64,000 bases of DNA. Origin: Clostridiales bacterium. GTDB taxonomy: Bacteria > Bacillota > Clostridia > Christensenellales > Aristaeellaceae. Below the pieces are notes generated by a model that searched no databases, was not told the DNA's origin, and saw only the letters and a list, made by a program, of their open reading frames with translations. This document shows positions 38,156-47,057 of this stretch, one piece after another. Positions within the stretch are counted from its first letter, which is position 1. Every line of letters begins with the position of its first letter. The translations under genes and the position numbers were made by a program. The stretch lies in NCBI GenBank assembly GCA_015056205.1, contig SVGS01000002.1:1-64000 (forward strand). The letters run 5' to 3'.

Positions 38156-39025
38156 ATGGACGGGCTGTTTCTGAGTGCGTTTTATTTTCCGGGGGCAGAA
38201 GCGGAATCTGACTTCATGTTCGGGCTGAAGACCACCTATGACCAGACCGTGTATCCGTATGGTGTTCTACCAAAGGCCGGGCTGAATGAGATCATTTTCC
38301 GCCCGGTGACAATCCTTTACGGCGGGAACGGCAGCGGAAAAAGTACGGCGCTGAACGTAATCGCTGAAAAACTTCGGTTGACCCGGAACAGTGTATATAA
38401 CCGGTCACGGTTTTATGAGGATTATGTAGACCGGTGCCATGCGACGGTGGAGGAAACAATCCCCCAGAACAGCCGGATCATAACCAGTGACGATGTATTT
38501 GACATGATGCTGGATATCCGTTCCATCAATGAGGGTATCGACCGCAGGCGGGAAAAGCTCGCGGAGGATTATTATGATTTGAAACAGGAGAAGTTTCAGA
38601 TCCGATCCCTGGAAGACCTGGATCATCTGCACCGGATCAATCAGGCGAGGAGCAAAACAAAGAGCCGGTTTATTGAGAACGAATCCGGGAAAAGCCTGCG
38701 GGAGCGGTCGAACGGGGAAAGCGCGCTGATGTATTTCAAGAGCAAGATCGAAATGGACACGCTTTGCCTGCTGGATGAGCCGGAGAACAGCCTGAGTCCT
38801 GAAAACCAGGTGATTCTTGCGGATTTCCTGGCTGAATCCGTCAGGTACTGCGGAAACCAGTTGGTGATCAGCACCCATTCGCCATTCCTGCTGGCCCTGC
38901 CGGGAGCGAAGATCATCAACCTGGATGAACAGTCCCGGGTGGTGAACAGCTGGACAGAACTGAAAAACCCCAGGGTATATTATGACTTCTTCAAAAAGCA
39001 TGCTGATGAATTTGAGAGAAACTGA
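38156..39025 (+). CDS. AAA/ABC-type ATPase (solo, SMC/OLD-like core)
   Basis: Walker A GGNGSGKST, signature-like ERSNGESALMYF, Walker B LCLLDEPEN, H-loop STHSPF. Confidence 0.82.
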   Translation: MDGLFLSAFYFPGAEAESDFMFGLKTTYDQTVYPYGVLPKAGLNEIIFRPVTILYGGNGSGKSTALNVIAEKLRLTRNSVYNRSRFYEDYVDRCHATVEETIPQNSRIITSDDVFDMMLDIRSINEGIDRRREKLAEDYYDLKQEKFQIRSLEDLDHLHRINQARSKTKSRFIENESGKSLRERSNGESALMYFKSKIEMDTLCLLDEPENSLSPENQVILADFLAESVRYCGNQLVISTHSPFLLALPGAKIINLDEQSRVVNSWTELKNPRVYYDFFKKHADEFERN

Positions 39026-39163
39026 CAAGAACCGACGGTTGCGGAGAAAATCATGATTGAGCTGATCAAACGATGTACATAGCAGTTGAGTATTGCATCA
39101 GAAGCAAGGAATCCATAGGGCGTGATCCACCTCCTCAGGTCCGGCCTCCGCGGTTCCGGCCGG

Positions 39164-40681
39164 TCAGCGTTTTGTGATCCGGACGGCCATATAAGGCCGG
39201 GCGGGAAGCTCCACCCGGAAGCGTCCCCGGCAGTCGCCGGCATCCGTGACGGTCATATTCCAGGTATCGATGACCTCCGCATGGTACAGGGTGCTGTCAT
39301 CAAAGCGGAAATCCCGGAAGGAAGGCCGCATGAAGCTGTAATAATACAGCCGGTAACCGGTCCGCTCCGCCAGTTCCGGATCTTCCGGAACGCCGCAGAC
39401 AGAATCCCATTCCGCCGGCAGGCAGCGGAGCCCGCGGCCGGGAACACCCGCGAGAACATCCAGCAGGAAACCGATCCGTTTCCAGCTTTCCCCGTGCAGT
39501 TTGCCGCCGTGGCTCCACCAGAGGATGTCTTCCGGATTCAGGAAGGTTTCCCCGTGGCCGGGATAACCGCCCCGGACCGCGCCTTCCCAGAAACGGCGGA
39601 CCATCTCTTCGCCGGTAAGGTTGCCCCAGCCGTGCTGGATGTTCCCCTCATAGGCGATCTCGTCCAGCACAACCGGCTTGCCGTACCGCTCCCGCCACTC
39701 GTCGGTGTATTCCGCTCCGCGGTAAAGATCCTGCCGCTGAATGCTGCAGTGGGTGATCCAGGGGCGGGTGTGGTCGTAAAAGGGAATGCAGTTATGGATG
39801 GACCGGAGATGACCGTAAGGATCGTTCCGTACCAGCAGATCCGCGTAGTGTTCCCAGTCCTCCTCCGTTTTGGCTTTCAGCAGGTCATATTCGTTCGCGA
39901 GGCTCCACCAGACGTTGCGGAAGGCCGCAAAGCGGGCAATGACATAGCGCCAGTAGAGGTCGTCCGCTTCCCGGGGCATGCAGGAAAAGCCCCAGCGGTC
40001 ATAGGGATGCATAACGATCAGGTCCGCCTCAACTCCAATATTCTGAAGCGCCAGAATGCATTTTTCCAGATGCTGAAAATGAGCCGGGTTCGGACGGGTG
40101 AGGTCGAAATGGTTGCCCTCCGCTTTTCCGGTAAACTCCCAGAAGTTTTCCTTTGTCAGTACGGAGGAATCCATCGGCGTCCCCTCAAAGGGATAGGTGC
40201 GCGGCTCCCCCAGGTTGTAATCGTAATGCTTGGGCAGGATGCAGAACCGGATTTTGTTGAAGCGTGCCTCCTTCAGGGAACGGAGCGTCTCCTCAATGCG
40301 GCTGTCCGGCTGCTGGGTCCAGACGTAACAGGTGGTTCCGAGGGGATAAAACGGGGTGCCGTCCGCGTAAGCAAAGTGATGCTCCCCGGCAATACGGACA
40401 GGACCGTGATTGCGCGCCGAAGGTTCCATGACCGTGAAGAAGCCGGAGGATTCCGCTTCCGCGAAGGTACCGGACACGGTATAGCGGTAAGCCCCGGAGA
40501 AGGACGGCATGAAGCGGATCTTCCAGATCCCGTTTCCGTCATAAAAGCCGGAAACGGTAACATCTTCCTTTTCCCCGGTGAACCGGCCCCGGATTTCATA
40601 ATCCGTGAAAGGATTGCCCCCGGTCCTGCCCGGAAGGGAAAGCTCCAGCAGGCCCCATCTTTCAACTGTCAGCTGTTTCAT
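39164..40681 (-). CDS. DUF5060/DUF5605-type glycoside hydrolase
   Basis: N-terminal Ig-like GNPFTDYEIRGRFTG...GIWKIRFMPSFSGAYRYTVSG, TIM-barrel ANEYDLL, VVLDEIAYEG. Confidence 0.75.
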   Translation of the reverse strand: MKQLTVERWGLLELSLPGRTGGNPFTDYEIRGRFTGEKEDVTVSGFYDGNGIWKIRFMPSFSGAYRYTVSGTFAEAESSGFFTVMEPSARNHGPVRIAGEHHFAYADGTPFYPLGTTCYVWTQQPDSRIEETLRSLKEARFNKIRFCILPKHYDYNLGEPRTYPFEGTPMDSSVLTKENFWEFTGKAEGNHFDLTRPNPAHFQHLEKCILALQNIGVEADLIVMHPYDRWGFSCMPREADDLYWRYVIARFAAFRNVWWSLANEYDLLKAKTEEDWEHYADLLVRNDPYGHLRSIHNCIPFYDHTRPWITHCSIQRQDLYRGAEYTDEWRERYGKPVVLDEIAYEGNIQHGWGNLTGEEMVRRFWEGAVRGGYPGHGETFLNPEDILWWSHGGKLHGESWKRIGFLLDVLAGVPGRGLRCLPAEWDSVCGVPEDPELAERTGYRLYYYSFMRPSFRDFRFDDSTLYHAEVIDTWNMTVTDAGDCRGRFRVELPARPYMAVRITKR

Positions 40682-40971
40682 GGTTTTTCCTCTCCCGGAA
40701 AATCGGCGGCAGTGTTGTTTCCACAGGTTCATTTTCCGGCGTACAGATTGTTTTTCGTCAGCCCCCATTATAGCATGAAGCCGAAGATTTATACCGGCTT
40801 TCCCCTTGTTTTTTTCATGCTTTCAGCCGGTCGGAAAAGAATTTAAAAAAATTTTATAAAAATATGCCGTTTCACTGCCATCCTTTCCGTTCGCTGCGTA
40901 TCCATTAGTGCAAGCAGCAAAACAAACGCTTGTAAAACCAGATTATCCCCACAATAAAGGAGGAAATAAAA

Positions 40972-41511
40972 ATGAAGAAGACTCTCGCGATCCTGGCAGT
41001 TCTCGTAATGGTGTTCACCGTATCGGCAGCCGCCCTGGCGGAAGAAACCACCGGTCCCGTTTTCAGCATGGGCGTTCAGTTCAATATGGATATGGACCAG
41101 GTCATGCAGCTTGTAAACCTGCCGAATCCTGAAATTGACAGGGAAGAGACCCGCGGCCCCGTTGAGTTTTACGAGCTTGAGTATGAAAATGTCAAAACGG
41201 ATGAAGGCTTTACCTGCGATGTGAAGTATCTGTTTGTAGGAAACAGCCTTGTGGCCATGCACTACGATATGGCGGACGGCACCTCCTATGATGCCATCAA
41301 AGCGCAGTACGAGGAACTTTACGGCAAAGCGATCCCCTTCGACGCCGCGAAGATCGGCAACGCGAGATACGTGATCGACGATGACGGCGACCTGAAGGAC
41401 TGCAAGGAAATGATCGAAGCCAATGGCTTCACCATCGTCCTGGAGAAGGATCATGACGGCGACGTGGACGTCACCATTCTGGATCCGACTGCCGCCTACA
41501 TCAACAACTGA
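40972..41511 (+). CDS. secreted protein of unknown function
   Basis: Signal peptide MKKTLAILAVLVMVFTVSAAALAEE; aaggagg SD. Confidence 0.75.
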   Translation: MKKTLAILAVLVMVFTVSAAALAEETTGPVFSMGVQFNMDMDQVMQLVNLPNPEIDREETRGPVEFYELEYENVKTDEGFTCDVKYLFVGNSLVAMHYDMADGTSYDAIKAQYEELYGKAIPFDAAKIGNARYVIDDDGDLKDCKEMIEANGFTIVLEKDHDGDVDVTILDPTAAYINN

Positions 41512-41561
41512 TTTCCGATCATCCGCACCGCAGGGCTGTGAAACAGCCCCGGAAAAAAGGG

Positions 41562-41599
41562 AACGCTTCCGGACCGAATGTCCGGAAGCGTTCTTTTTT
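41562..41599 (+). terminator. strong rho-independent terminator
   Basis: AACGCTTCCGGAC-CGAAT-GTCCGGAAGCGTT then CTTTTTT. Confidence 0.9.
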
Positions 41600-41618
41600 C
41601 CTGTTCCCCTGCCCGCTC

Positions 41619-42242
41619 TCAGCCGCGGACCGGAAAGGTAAAGCAGGTATCCGGCCAGGGCTCATCGGCCAGCGTAAAATGCCACCACTCCTCTTCCAGG
41701 GGCAGGAACCGGCAGGAAACCATGATATCCCGGAGAAGGATACGGTTCCTGTACTGTTCCTCCGTAATCCCCCGATAATCCGGATGGCTCACTTCTCCGA
41801 AAAAGTCAAAAGGGCTGCCCATATCGAGGTCTCTCTGCGTCCGCATATCGAACAGCGTCAGATCCACGGTGCTACCCCGGCTGTGGCCGGAACGCGCCGC
41901 GATATAGCCGCCGGGAATCAGGGCGCTCTTGTCAATTCCGGGATAGAAATAGGGCTTCATGCGGATGTCGGAGAGATCCTCCGCCCAGCGCATAAAATGG
42001 TCCACTGCCTGCTGCGGCCGGTACGCGTCATAGATTTTCAGACGATACCCCCGGGAAACCGCCTCATCGCTCGCTTTCTTCAGGGCGGAAGCCGCTTCCG
42101 CGGTCAGCAGCGCGACCGGCTGTTCATAGCCGTCAACGCGTCTGCCGACGAAGTTGAACGTGGAATAATAACGGATTTCAAGAATCACGTCCGGTATTGC
42201 TTCCCCGACAGAAACAAAGTTCCAGGCATTTTTTGAACTCAT
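41619..42242 (-). CDS. D-alanyl-D-alanine dipeptidase, VanX-like (M15)
   Basis: SGHSRGSTVDLTL, EEEWWHFTL metal-binding/catalytic motifs. Confidence 0.85.
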   Translation of the reverse strand: MSSKNAWNFVSVGEAIPDVILEIRYYSTFNFVGRRVDGYEQPVALLTAEAASALKKASDEAVSRGYRLKIYDAYRPQQAVDHFMRWAEDLSDIRMKPYFYPGIDKSALIPGGYIAARSGHSRGSTVDLTLFDMRTQRDLDMGSPFDFFGEVSHPDYRGITEEQYRNRILLRDIMVSCRFLPLEEEWWHFTLADEPWPDTCFTFPVRG

Positions 42243-42378
42243 TTCCAGTTTCCTTTCCGCCGCGATGATCATGCAGTACATCGGCAGGATCGGCGCGCTC
42301 CAGGCGCTTCAGACGATCACGATCCCCTGCCCCATTGACAGTTGTTTCCGGGTTCAGTTTTCCATCCTGATAAATCTG

Positions 42379-42945
42379 TTAATGTGCCGCGGCTTCCGCT
42401 TTCTGCTGCCTGTCCCGCTGCCATTGTTCCTTCGTGATGCTGCTCACATACCCTGTCCGCTTCTCATGCATCAGCGGGACATCAACATTTTCCGATTTCC
42501 ACTGATAGCGGAAACCCACCTTTTCCTGAACGCGCTTCGATTTCGCGTTGCCCTCATAGTATCCGCACCAGACCCTCGTCATACCGAGCTCCTCAAAGGC
42601 ACGGCGGAGCATCTCCCGGGCAGCCTCCGGCATGATCCCTTGGCCCCAGAACGGCTTTCCGAGCCAGTAGCCCATCTCGCACTCGTCATCGCGCTCCGTC
42701 AGATCGGTATGCCCGTTCAGTTTCAGCTCGATGGCGCCGATGGCCTTGTGATCCGTTTTCAGGCAGATGGCGTATGCCTCTTTGCCGCTTAGAACATTCG
42801 CTATGATGTCGCGGCTTTCCTCTATACTCCGGTGCGGCAGCCAGCCGGCAATGGGGCCCACATCCGGGTCTTTTGCGTATTCATATAAACTCTCCGCATC
42901 GCTGTCCTGCCAGCGGCGAAGAACCAGTCTTTCGGTCTCAGGCAT
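42379..42945 (-). CDS. GNAT family N-acetyltransferase (RimJ/RimL type)
   Basis: ETERLVLRRWQDSDAESLYEYAKDPDVG, GYWLGKPFWGQGIMPEA. Confidence 0.88.
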   Translation of the reverse strand: MPETERLVLRRWQDSDAESLYEYAKDPDVGPIAGWLPHRSIEESRDIIANVLSGKEAYAICLKTDHKAIGAIELKLNGHTDLTERDDECEMGYWLGKPFWGQGIMPEAAREMLRRAFEELGMTRVWCGYYEGNAKSKRVQEKVGFRYQWKSENVDVPLMHEKRTGYVSSITKEQWQRDRQQKAEAAAH

Positions 42946-43226
42946 TTTCTTTTTCCCTCCATCCGTCCTTCATCAGCGCCGGAATATCGCTGCTTCATTT
43001 CCTTCTCTTTTCACCTATTCACCGCACGCTTCATTGTATCAGACAACGATCTATTTTTCTACTCTCCGGCAAAGGCGAAACTGCCGGGCGGTTCCGGCCG
43101 GTTCTTCCGGGCTATTGCAAATCAGATACAAAAAAGATAGAATGAAAATATCAGGCAGCGAACCCGGCGTGTATGAAACCGGGAGCCGGGAGAATCGGAT
43201 AAAATTACAGAATGGATGGCGATGAT

Positions 43227-45920
43227 ATGGCTTTTACGGCAATTCAGGATCTGAGCGGTATCTGGCAATGCAGCATTCCGGGAATTTCCGCGCCGGTGAC
43301 ACTTCCCGGGACGCTGGATGAAAGCGGGATCGGATTCCCGGACGAAAACAGGAACCAGTGGCATCCGGACGCGGAGATGAACGACGCGCTGAAGCATGGC
43401 GGGCGGATTGCCACCCGGCTGACCCGGCGCTTTACCTGGGAAGGGCCCGCCCGGATCACCCGCACTGTTTCGACGGCTTTCCCGCCGGAAAAGCGGGTAT
43501 TTCTGGAATGTGAGCGTTCCCGCTGTCTCCGCCTGGAAGTCAACGGTACCCCCGTACCGGATTTTATCCCGCCGACCATCAGCACGCCCCACGTCTTTGA
43601 AGTGACTTCCCTGCTGACGGGAGAGGACACACTCACGCTGATCCCGGATAACAGCTATCCGGGGCTTCCCCATGACGATATTCTTTACTCCTCCGCCGCA
43701 ACGGATGAAACCCAGACCAACTGGAACGGTATTCTGGGGACCCTCCGCCTGCGCGCCGAGAACGCCTGTTTCATCTCCGGAATCAGAGTGCTTCCCCGGA
43801 GCCGCACCGTGGACGTACACCTGACGCTTTCTTCCTCCGTCCCCTGGAAGGGTACGGTCCGGCTTGCCAGCAGCGCGCTGCAGGAAAGCACGGAGTGGAA
43901 GGACTGTCAGGCCGGTCCCGGGATCACGCAGATCGTTTTCCGGGATCTTCCGCTGCGGGACGACGCGCCGCGCTGGGATGAAGGCGAGGGCAACCTGCAC
44001 CGGATGACAGCCGGTGGGGACGGTCTGGAAGAAAAGAGCGTTCTCTTCGGGATCCGTACCTTCGGAGATGACGGGCAGGGGCACCTGGCTCTGAACGGCC
44101 GGCGGTTTTTCCTGCGCAGCGAAGCGAACTGCTGCGTCTTTCCCGAAACCGGTCACCCGCCGATGACTGTGGAGGAGTGGGAAAGCATCCTCTCGGTTTA
44201 TCGGAGCTACGGCGTCAACTGCATGCGTTTTCATTCCCATATTCCCCCGGAAGCCGCCTTTACCGCGGCGGACAGGCTGGGCATGCTGATGCAGCCGGAG
44301 CTTTCCCACTGGAACCCGCGGAACGCGCTGGAAACGGACGAAAGCTTCCGCTATTACCGGACGGAACTGGCGGAAACCCTCCTGTGGCTGGCCAACCATC
44401 CCTCCTTTGTGATGCTGACTTTCGGCAACGAGCTGTGCACCGGCGCGGAAGGCCGCCGGCGGATGAACGAAATGCTGCGCCTGGCAAAGAGCCTGGACGG
44501 AACACGGCTGTACGCAAACGCCTCCAACGGGCAGTACGGTTTCGACGGCTGCGATGCCGAAAGTGATTTCTATGCTTCGCAGTCCTATTACAGCCATATG
44601 ATCCGCGCTACCTCCGCGGAGATGAAGGGATACCTGAACGAAGGGGAGCCGACTGCGGACCACTGCTATGACGCCTCCCTGGCGGAAATCCGGAAAACCT
44701 TCCGGAAGCCGGTATTCTCCTTCGAGGTCGGGCAGTATGAGGTATTGCCGGATTTCCGGGAAATCAGCGATTTCCGCGGTGTTACCCGGCCGGACAACCT
44801 GGAAATCATCCGGGAGCGCGTGGCCGAGCGGGGGCTCGCAGACCGCTGGGAACAGTATTGCGAAGCCACCGGCGAGCTTTCTCTCCTGTGCTACCGGGAG
44901 GAGATCGAAGCGGCGCTGCGAACGGAAGACCTCTCCGGCATTTCCCTTCTGGGGCTGCAGGATTTTCCGGGGCAGGGCACAGCGCTGGTGGGCATGCTGA
45001 ACAGCCACCTGAAACCCAAGCCTTATGATTTCGCGCGGCCGGAACGCTTCCGTGCCTTTTTCGCTTCCGTGCTGCCCCTCGCGCTCCTGCCGGCCCGAAC
45101 CTGGACCTGCGGGGAAGAAATCCGGGTGCCTCTCCGCCTGGCAAACTACGGAAAGACCGTCCTGCACGGCCGCCTTCGCTGGACCCTGTCCGGCGGAAAC
45201 GGAATCCTGGAATCCGGCGAAACAGAATCCGCGGACTGGCCCGTCGGACTTTTCCCCCGGAAGCCGGTCCTGTTCCGCGCTCCCCTCCTGGAGCGTCCGG
45301 AAAAGCTGGAGCTCACGCTTTCCCTCGGGGAATACCGGAACCGCTATGATCTCTGGGTCTATCCGGAGGTTCAGCCGGTCTGCCCTCCGGAGATTCTGGA
45401 AGCCCGCGGAGTAAGCCAAAAGGTGCTGGAGACGCTCCGGAGCGGCGGAACAGTCTATCTGTCTCCGGACGCGACGACCGAGGCGCTGCCGCGTTCGATC
45501 CGTACCCAGTTTTCCACCGATTTCTGGTCCGTGGGCACCTTCCCGAAGCAGGAAGGCGGCATGGGCCAGCTGATTGACGCGAATCATCCACTGTTCCGGA
45601 ACTTCCCGACAGAAAAGCATACTGACTGGCAGTGGCATCGCATGGCGTCCCGGCGGGCCTTCATCCTGCCGGAAGCCGTTCCCGCAATTGTTACGGAAAT
45701 GGACAGCTACGCTTATCTCCGGCCCATGGCGCAGCTGGCGGAGTTCCGCTGCGGGGGCGGCCGGCTGCTGCTTTCCTCCATGAACCTGCACCGCCTTCAG
45801 GCCTGGCCGGAATGCCGGACGCTGCAAAACGCCATCTACCGCTATATGGCATCGGAGGACTTCCATCCGGAAGCGGAGCTGTCCGTATCCGCCCTGAAAG
45901 AAATTGTGAGCGAAGCTTAG
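43227..45920 (+). CDS. glycoside hydrolase family 2 protein
   Basis: Sugar-binding N-terminal domain, FHSHIPPEAAFTAADRLGMLMQPEL, LTFGNELC, FSFEVGQYE. Confidence 0.85.
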   Translation: MAFTAIQDLSGIWQCSIPGISAPVTLPGTLDESGIGFPDENRNQWHPDAEMNDALKHGGRIATRLTRRFTWEGPARITRTVSTAFPPEKRVFLECERSRCLRLEVNGTPVPDFIPPTISTPHVFEVTSLLTGEDTLTLIPDNSYPGLPHDDILYSSAATDETQTNWNGILGTLRLRAENACFISGIRVLPRSRTVDVHLTLSSSVPWKGTVRLASSALQESTEWKDCQAGPGITQIVFRDLPLRDDAPRWDEGEGNLHRMTAGGDGLEEKSVLFGIRTFGDDGQGHLALNGRRFFLRSEANCCVFPETGHPPMTVEEWESILSVYRSYGVNCMRFHSHIPPEAAFTAADRLGMLMQPELSHWNPRNALETDESFRYYRTELAETLLWLANHPSFVMLTFGNELCTGAEGRRRMNEMLRLAKSLDGTRLYANASNGQYGFDGCDAESDFYASQSYYSHMIRATSAEMKGYLNEGEPTADHCYDASLAEIRKTFRKPVFSFEVGQYEVLPDFREISDFRGVTRPDNLEIIRERVAERGLADRWEQYCEATGELSLLCYREEIEAALRTEDLSGISLLGLQDFPGQGTALVGMLNSHLKPKPYDFARPERFRAFFASVLPLALLPARTWTCGEEIRVPLRLANYGKTVLHGRLRWTLSGGNGILESGETESADWPVGLFPRKPVLFRAPLLERPEKLELTLSLGEYRNRYDLWVYPEVQPVCPPEILEARGVSQKVLETLRSGGTVYLSPDATTEALPRSIRTQFSTDFWSVGTFPKQEGGMGQLIDANHPLFRNFPTEKHTDWQWHRMASRRAFILPEAVPAIVTEMDSYAYLRPMAQLAEFRCGGGRLLLSSMNLHRLQAWPECRTLQNAIYRYMASEDFHPEAELSVSALKEIVSEA

Positions 45921-45925
45921 CCTTT

Positions 45926-46780
45926 TCAGAGTTCCGGCGTACCGTGCAGCCGGTACTGCTGAGGCGTCATATGATGATGTTTCTTAAACGCGTTGCAGAA
46001 GACGCTTTCACAGGAAAACCCGGTGCTGAAGCAGATCTCCTTTACGGTCAGCTGCGTGTATTTCAGCAGATAGCGGGCGGACGCCATGCGGCGGTTGATA
46101 ATATATTCATGAGGGGTATATCCCGTATTCTGGCGAAAAATCCGGATAAAATAATACTCGCTGAGCCCGGAAATCCCCGCCAGGAGGCTGACCGGAATAT
46201 CCTCGGTGAAGTGTTCGGAAATATAAACCAGCGCCTTTTCCACATTCCCGGTACACGTTCCGCCCATACCGCTTCCGGGACTGTAAATCATAAATTCCGT
46301 CAGAATATCCGTGATATATTTGGACAGAAGCGGTTCCTGAAACTGATGGTTTTCCGCAAAAGCCCGCAGAATGCTGTTCATCTTCCGGAGCGCGGGAAAG
46401 GCGTTTTCCAGAAATAATATGTTTCCCTGGCGGGAAACAATGAATTCATAATACTTCCGCGCCAGCACCCCGTCGAAATGAAGCCATATGACTTCCGCGC
46501 CTTCCCGGGTGGAATAGCCATGCGGCTGATAGCAGTCAATCAGCACAAAATGCTTTGCCGGAACAGGCTGCTGCTTTCCCCTGAAATCCAGCAGGATATT
46601 TCCTTCCTGAATATAGGCCAGCAGAAAACTGTCAAAGGAACTTCTTTTCAGGATATACCCCGGCTCATAAGTAAACAGCCCGCACTGCAGCGGGTAAAGG
46701 AACATTTCCTGCGCGGTTTTGCCGGGTGAATGGATATAATAATCAGAAACAGGAGATACTTTCTGTTCCACGGATTTCAT
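45926..46780 (-). CDS. AraC family transcriptional regulator
   Basis: Cupin-like N-terminus, LAGISGLSEYYFIRIFRQNTGYTPHEYIINRRMASARYLLKYTQLTVKEICFSTGFSCESVFCNAFKKHHHMTPQQYR. Confidence 0.88.
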   Translation of the reverse strand: MKSVEQKVSPVSDYYIHSPGKTAQEMFLYPLQCGLFTYEPGYILKRSSFDSFLLAYIQEGNILLDFRGKQQPVPAKHFVLIDCYQPHGYSTREGAEVIWLHFDGVLARKYYEFIVSRQGNILFLENAFPALRKMNSILRAFAENHQFQEPLLSKYITDILTEFMIYSPGSGMGGTCTGNVEKALVYISEHFTEDIPVSLLAGISGLSEYYFIRIFRQNTGYTPHEYIINRRMASARYLLKYTQLTVKEICFSTGFSCESVFCNAFKKHHHMTPQQYRLHGTPEL

Positions 46781-47057
46781 GTTCATCCCTCCGGAAATGC
46801 AAGGATCATCCTGCCGCATCCGGCAGGGCCGGTTTTTCTGTATAAGAGCCGTCAGGCTGCCAAGAGTATAGCAATTATCCTTATCCTTTTCAACATCGGG
46901 ACCGCTGTCCGGCATCCCTTGCCGGACTGATTTCGCGCTGTTCTCCGGAACCGCCGGCGGAAAGCAATAAATCTCAATCATGCCGCAGTAAATATGAGTG
47001 ATTATCCGGAGAAAATACGATACAATACAGAATAGAAAAAGCAAAGAGGTGCAGCGT

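Noticed and set aside
39026-39163. Possible integrase or transposase remnant after the ATPase gene
   Set aside because: Short frames such as AVEYCIRSKESIGRD show no firm family match.
43122-45866. 914-aa minus-strand ORF
   Set aside because: Shadow of the GH2 gene at 43227-45920.
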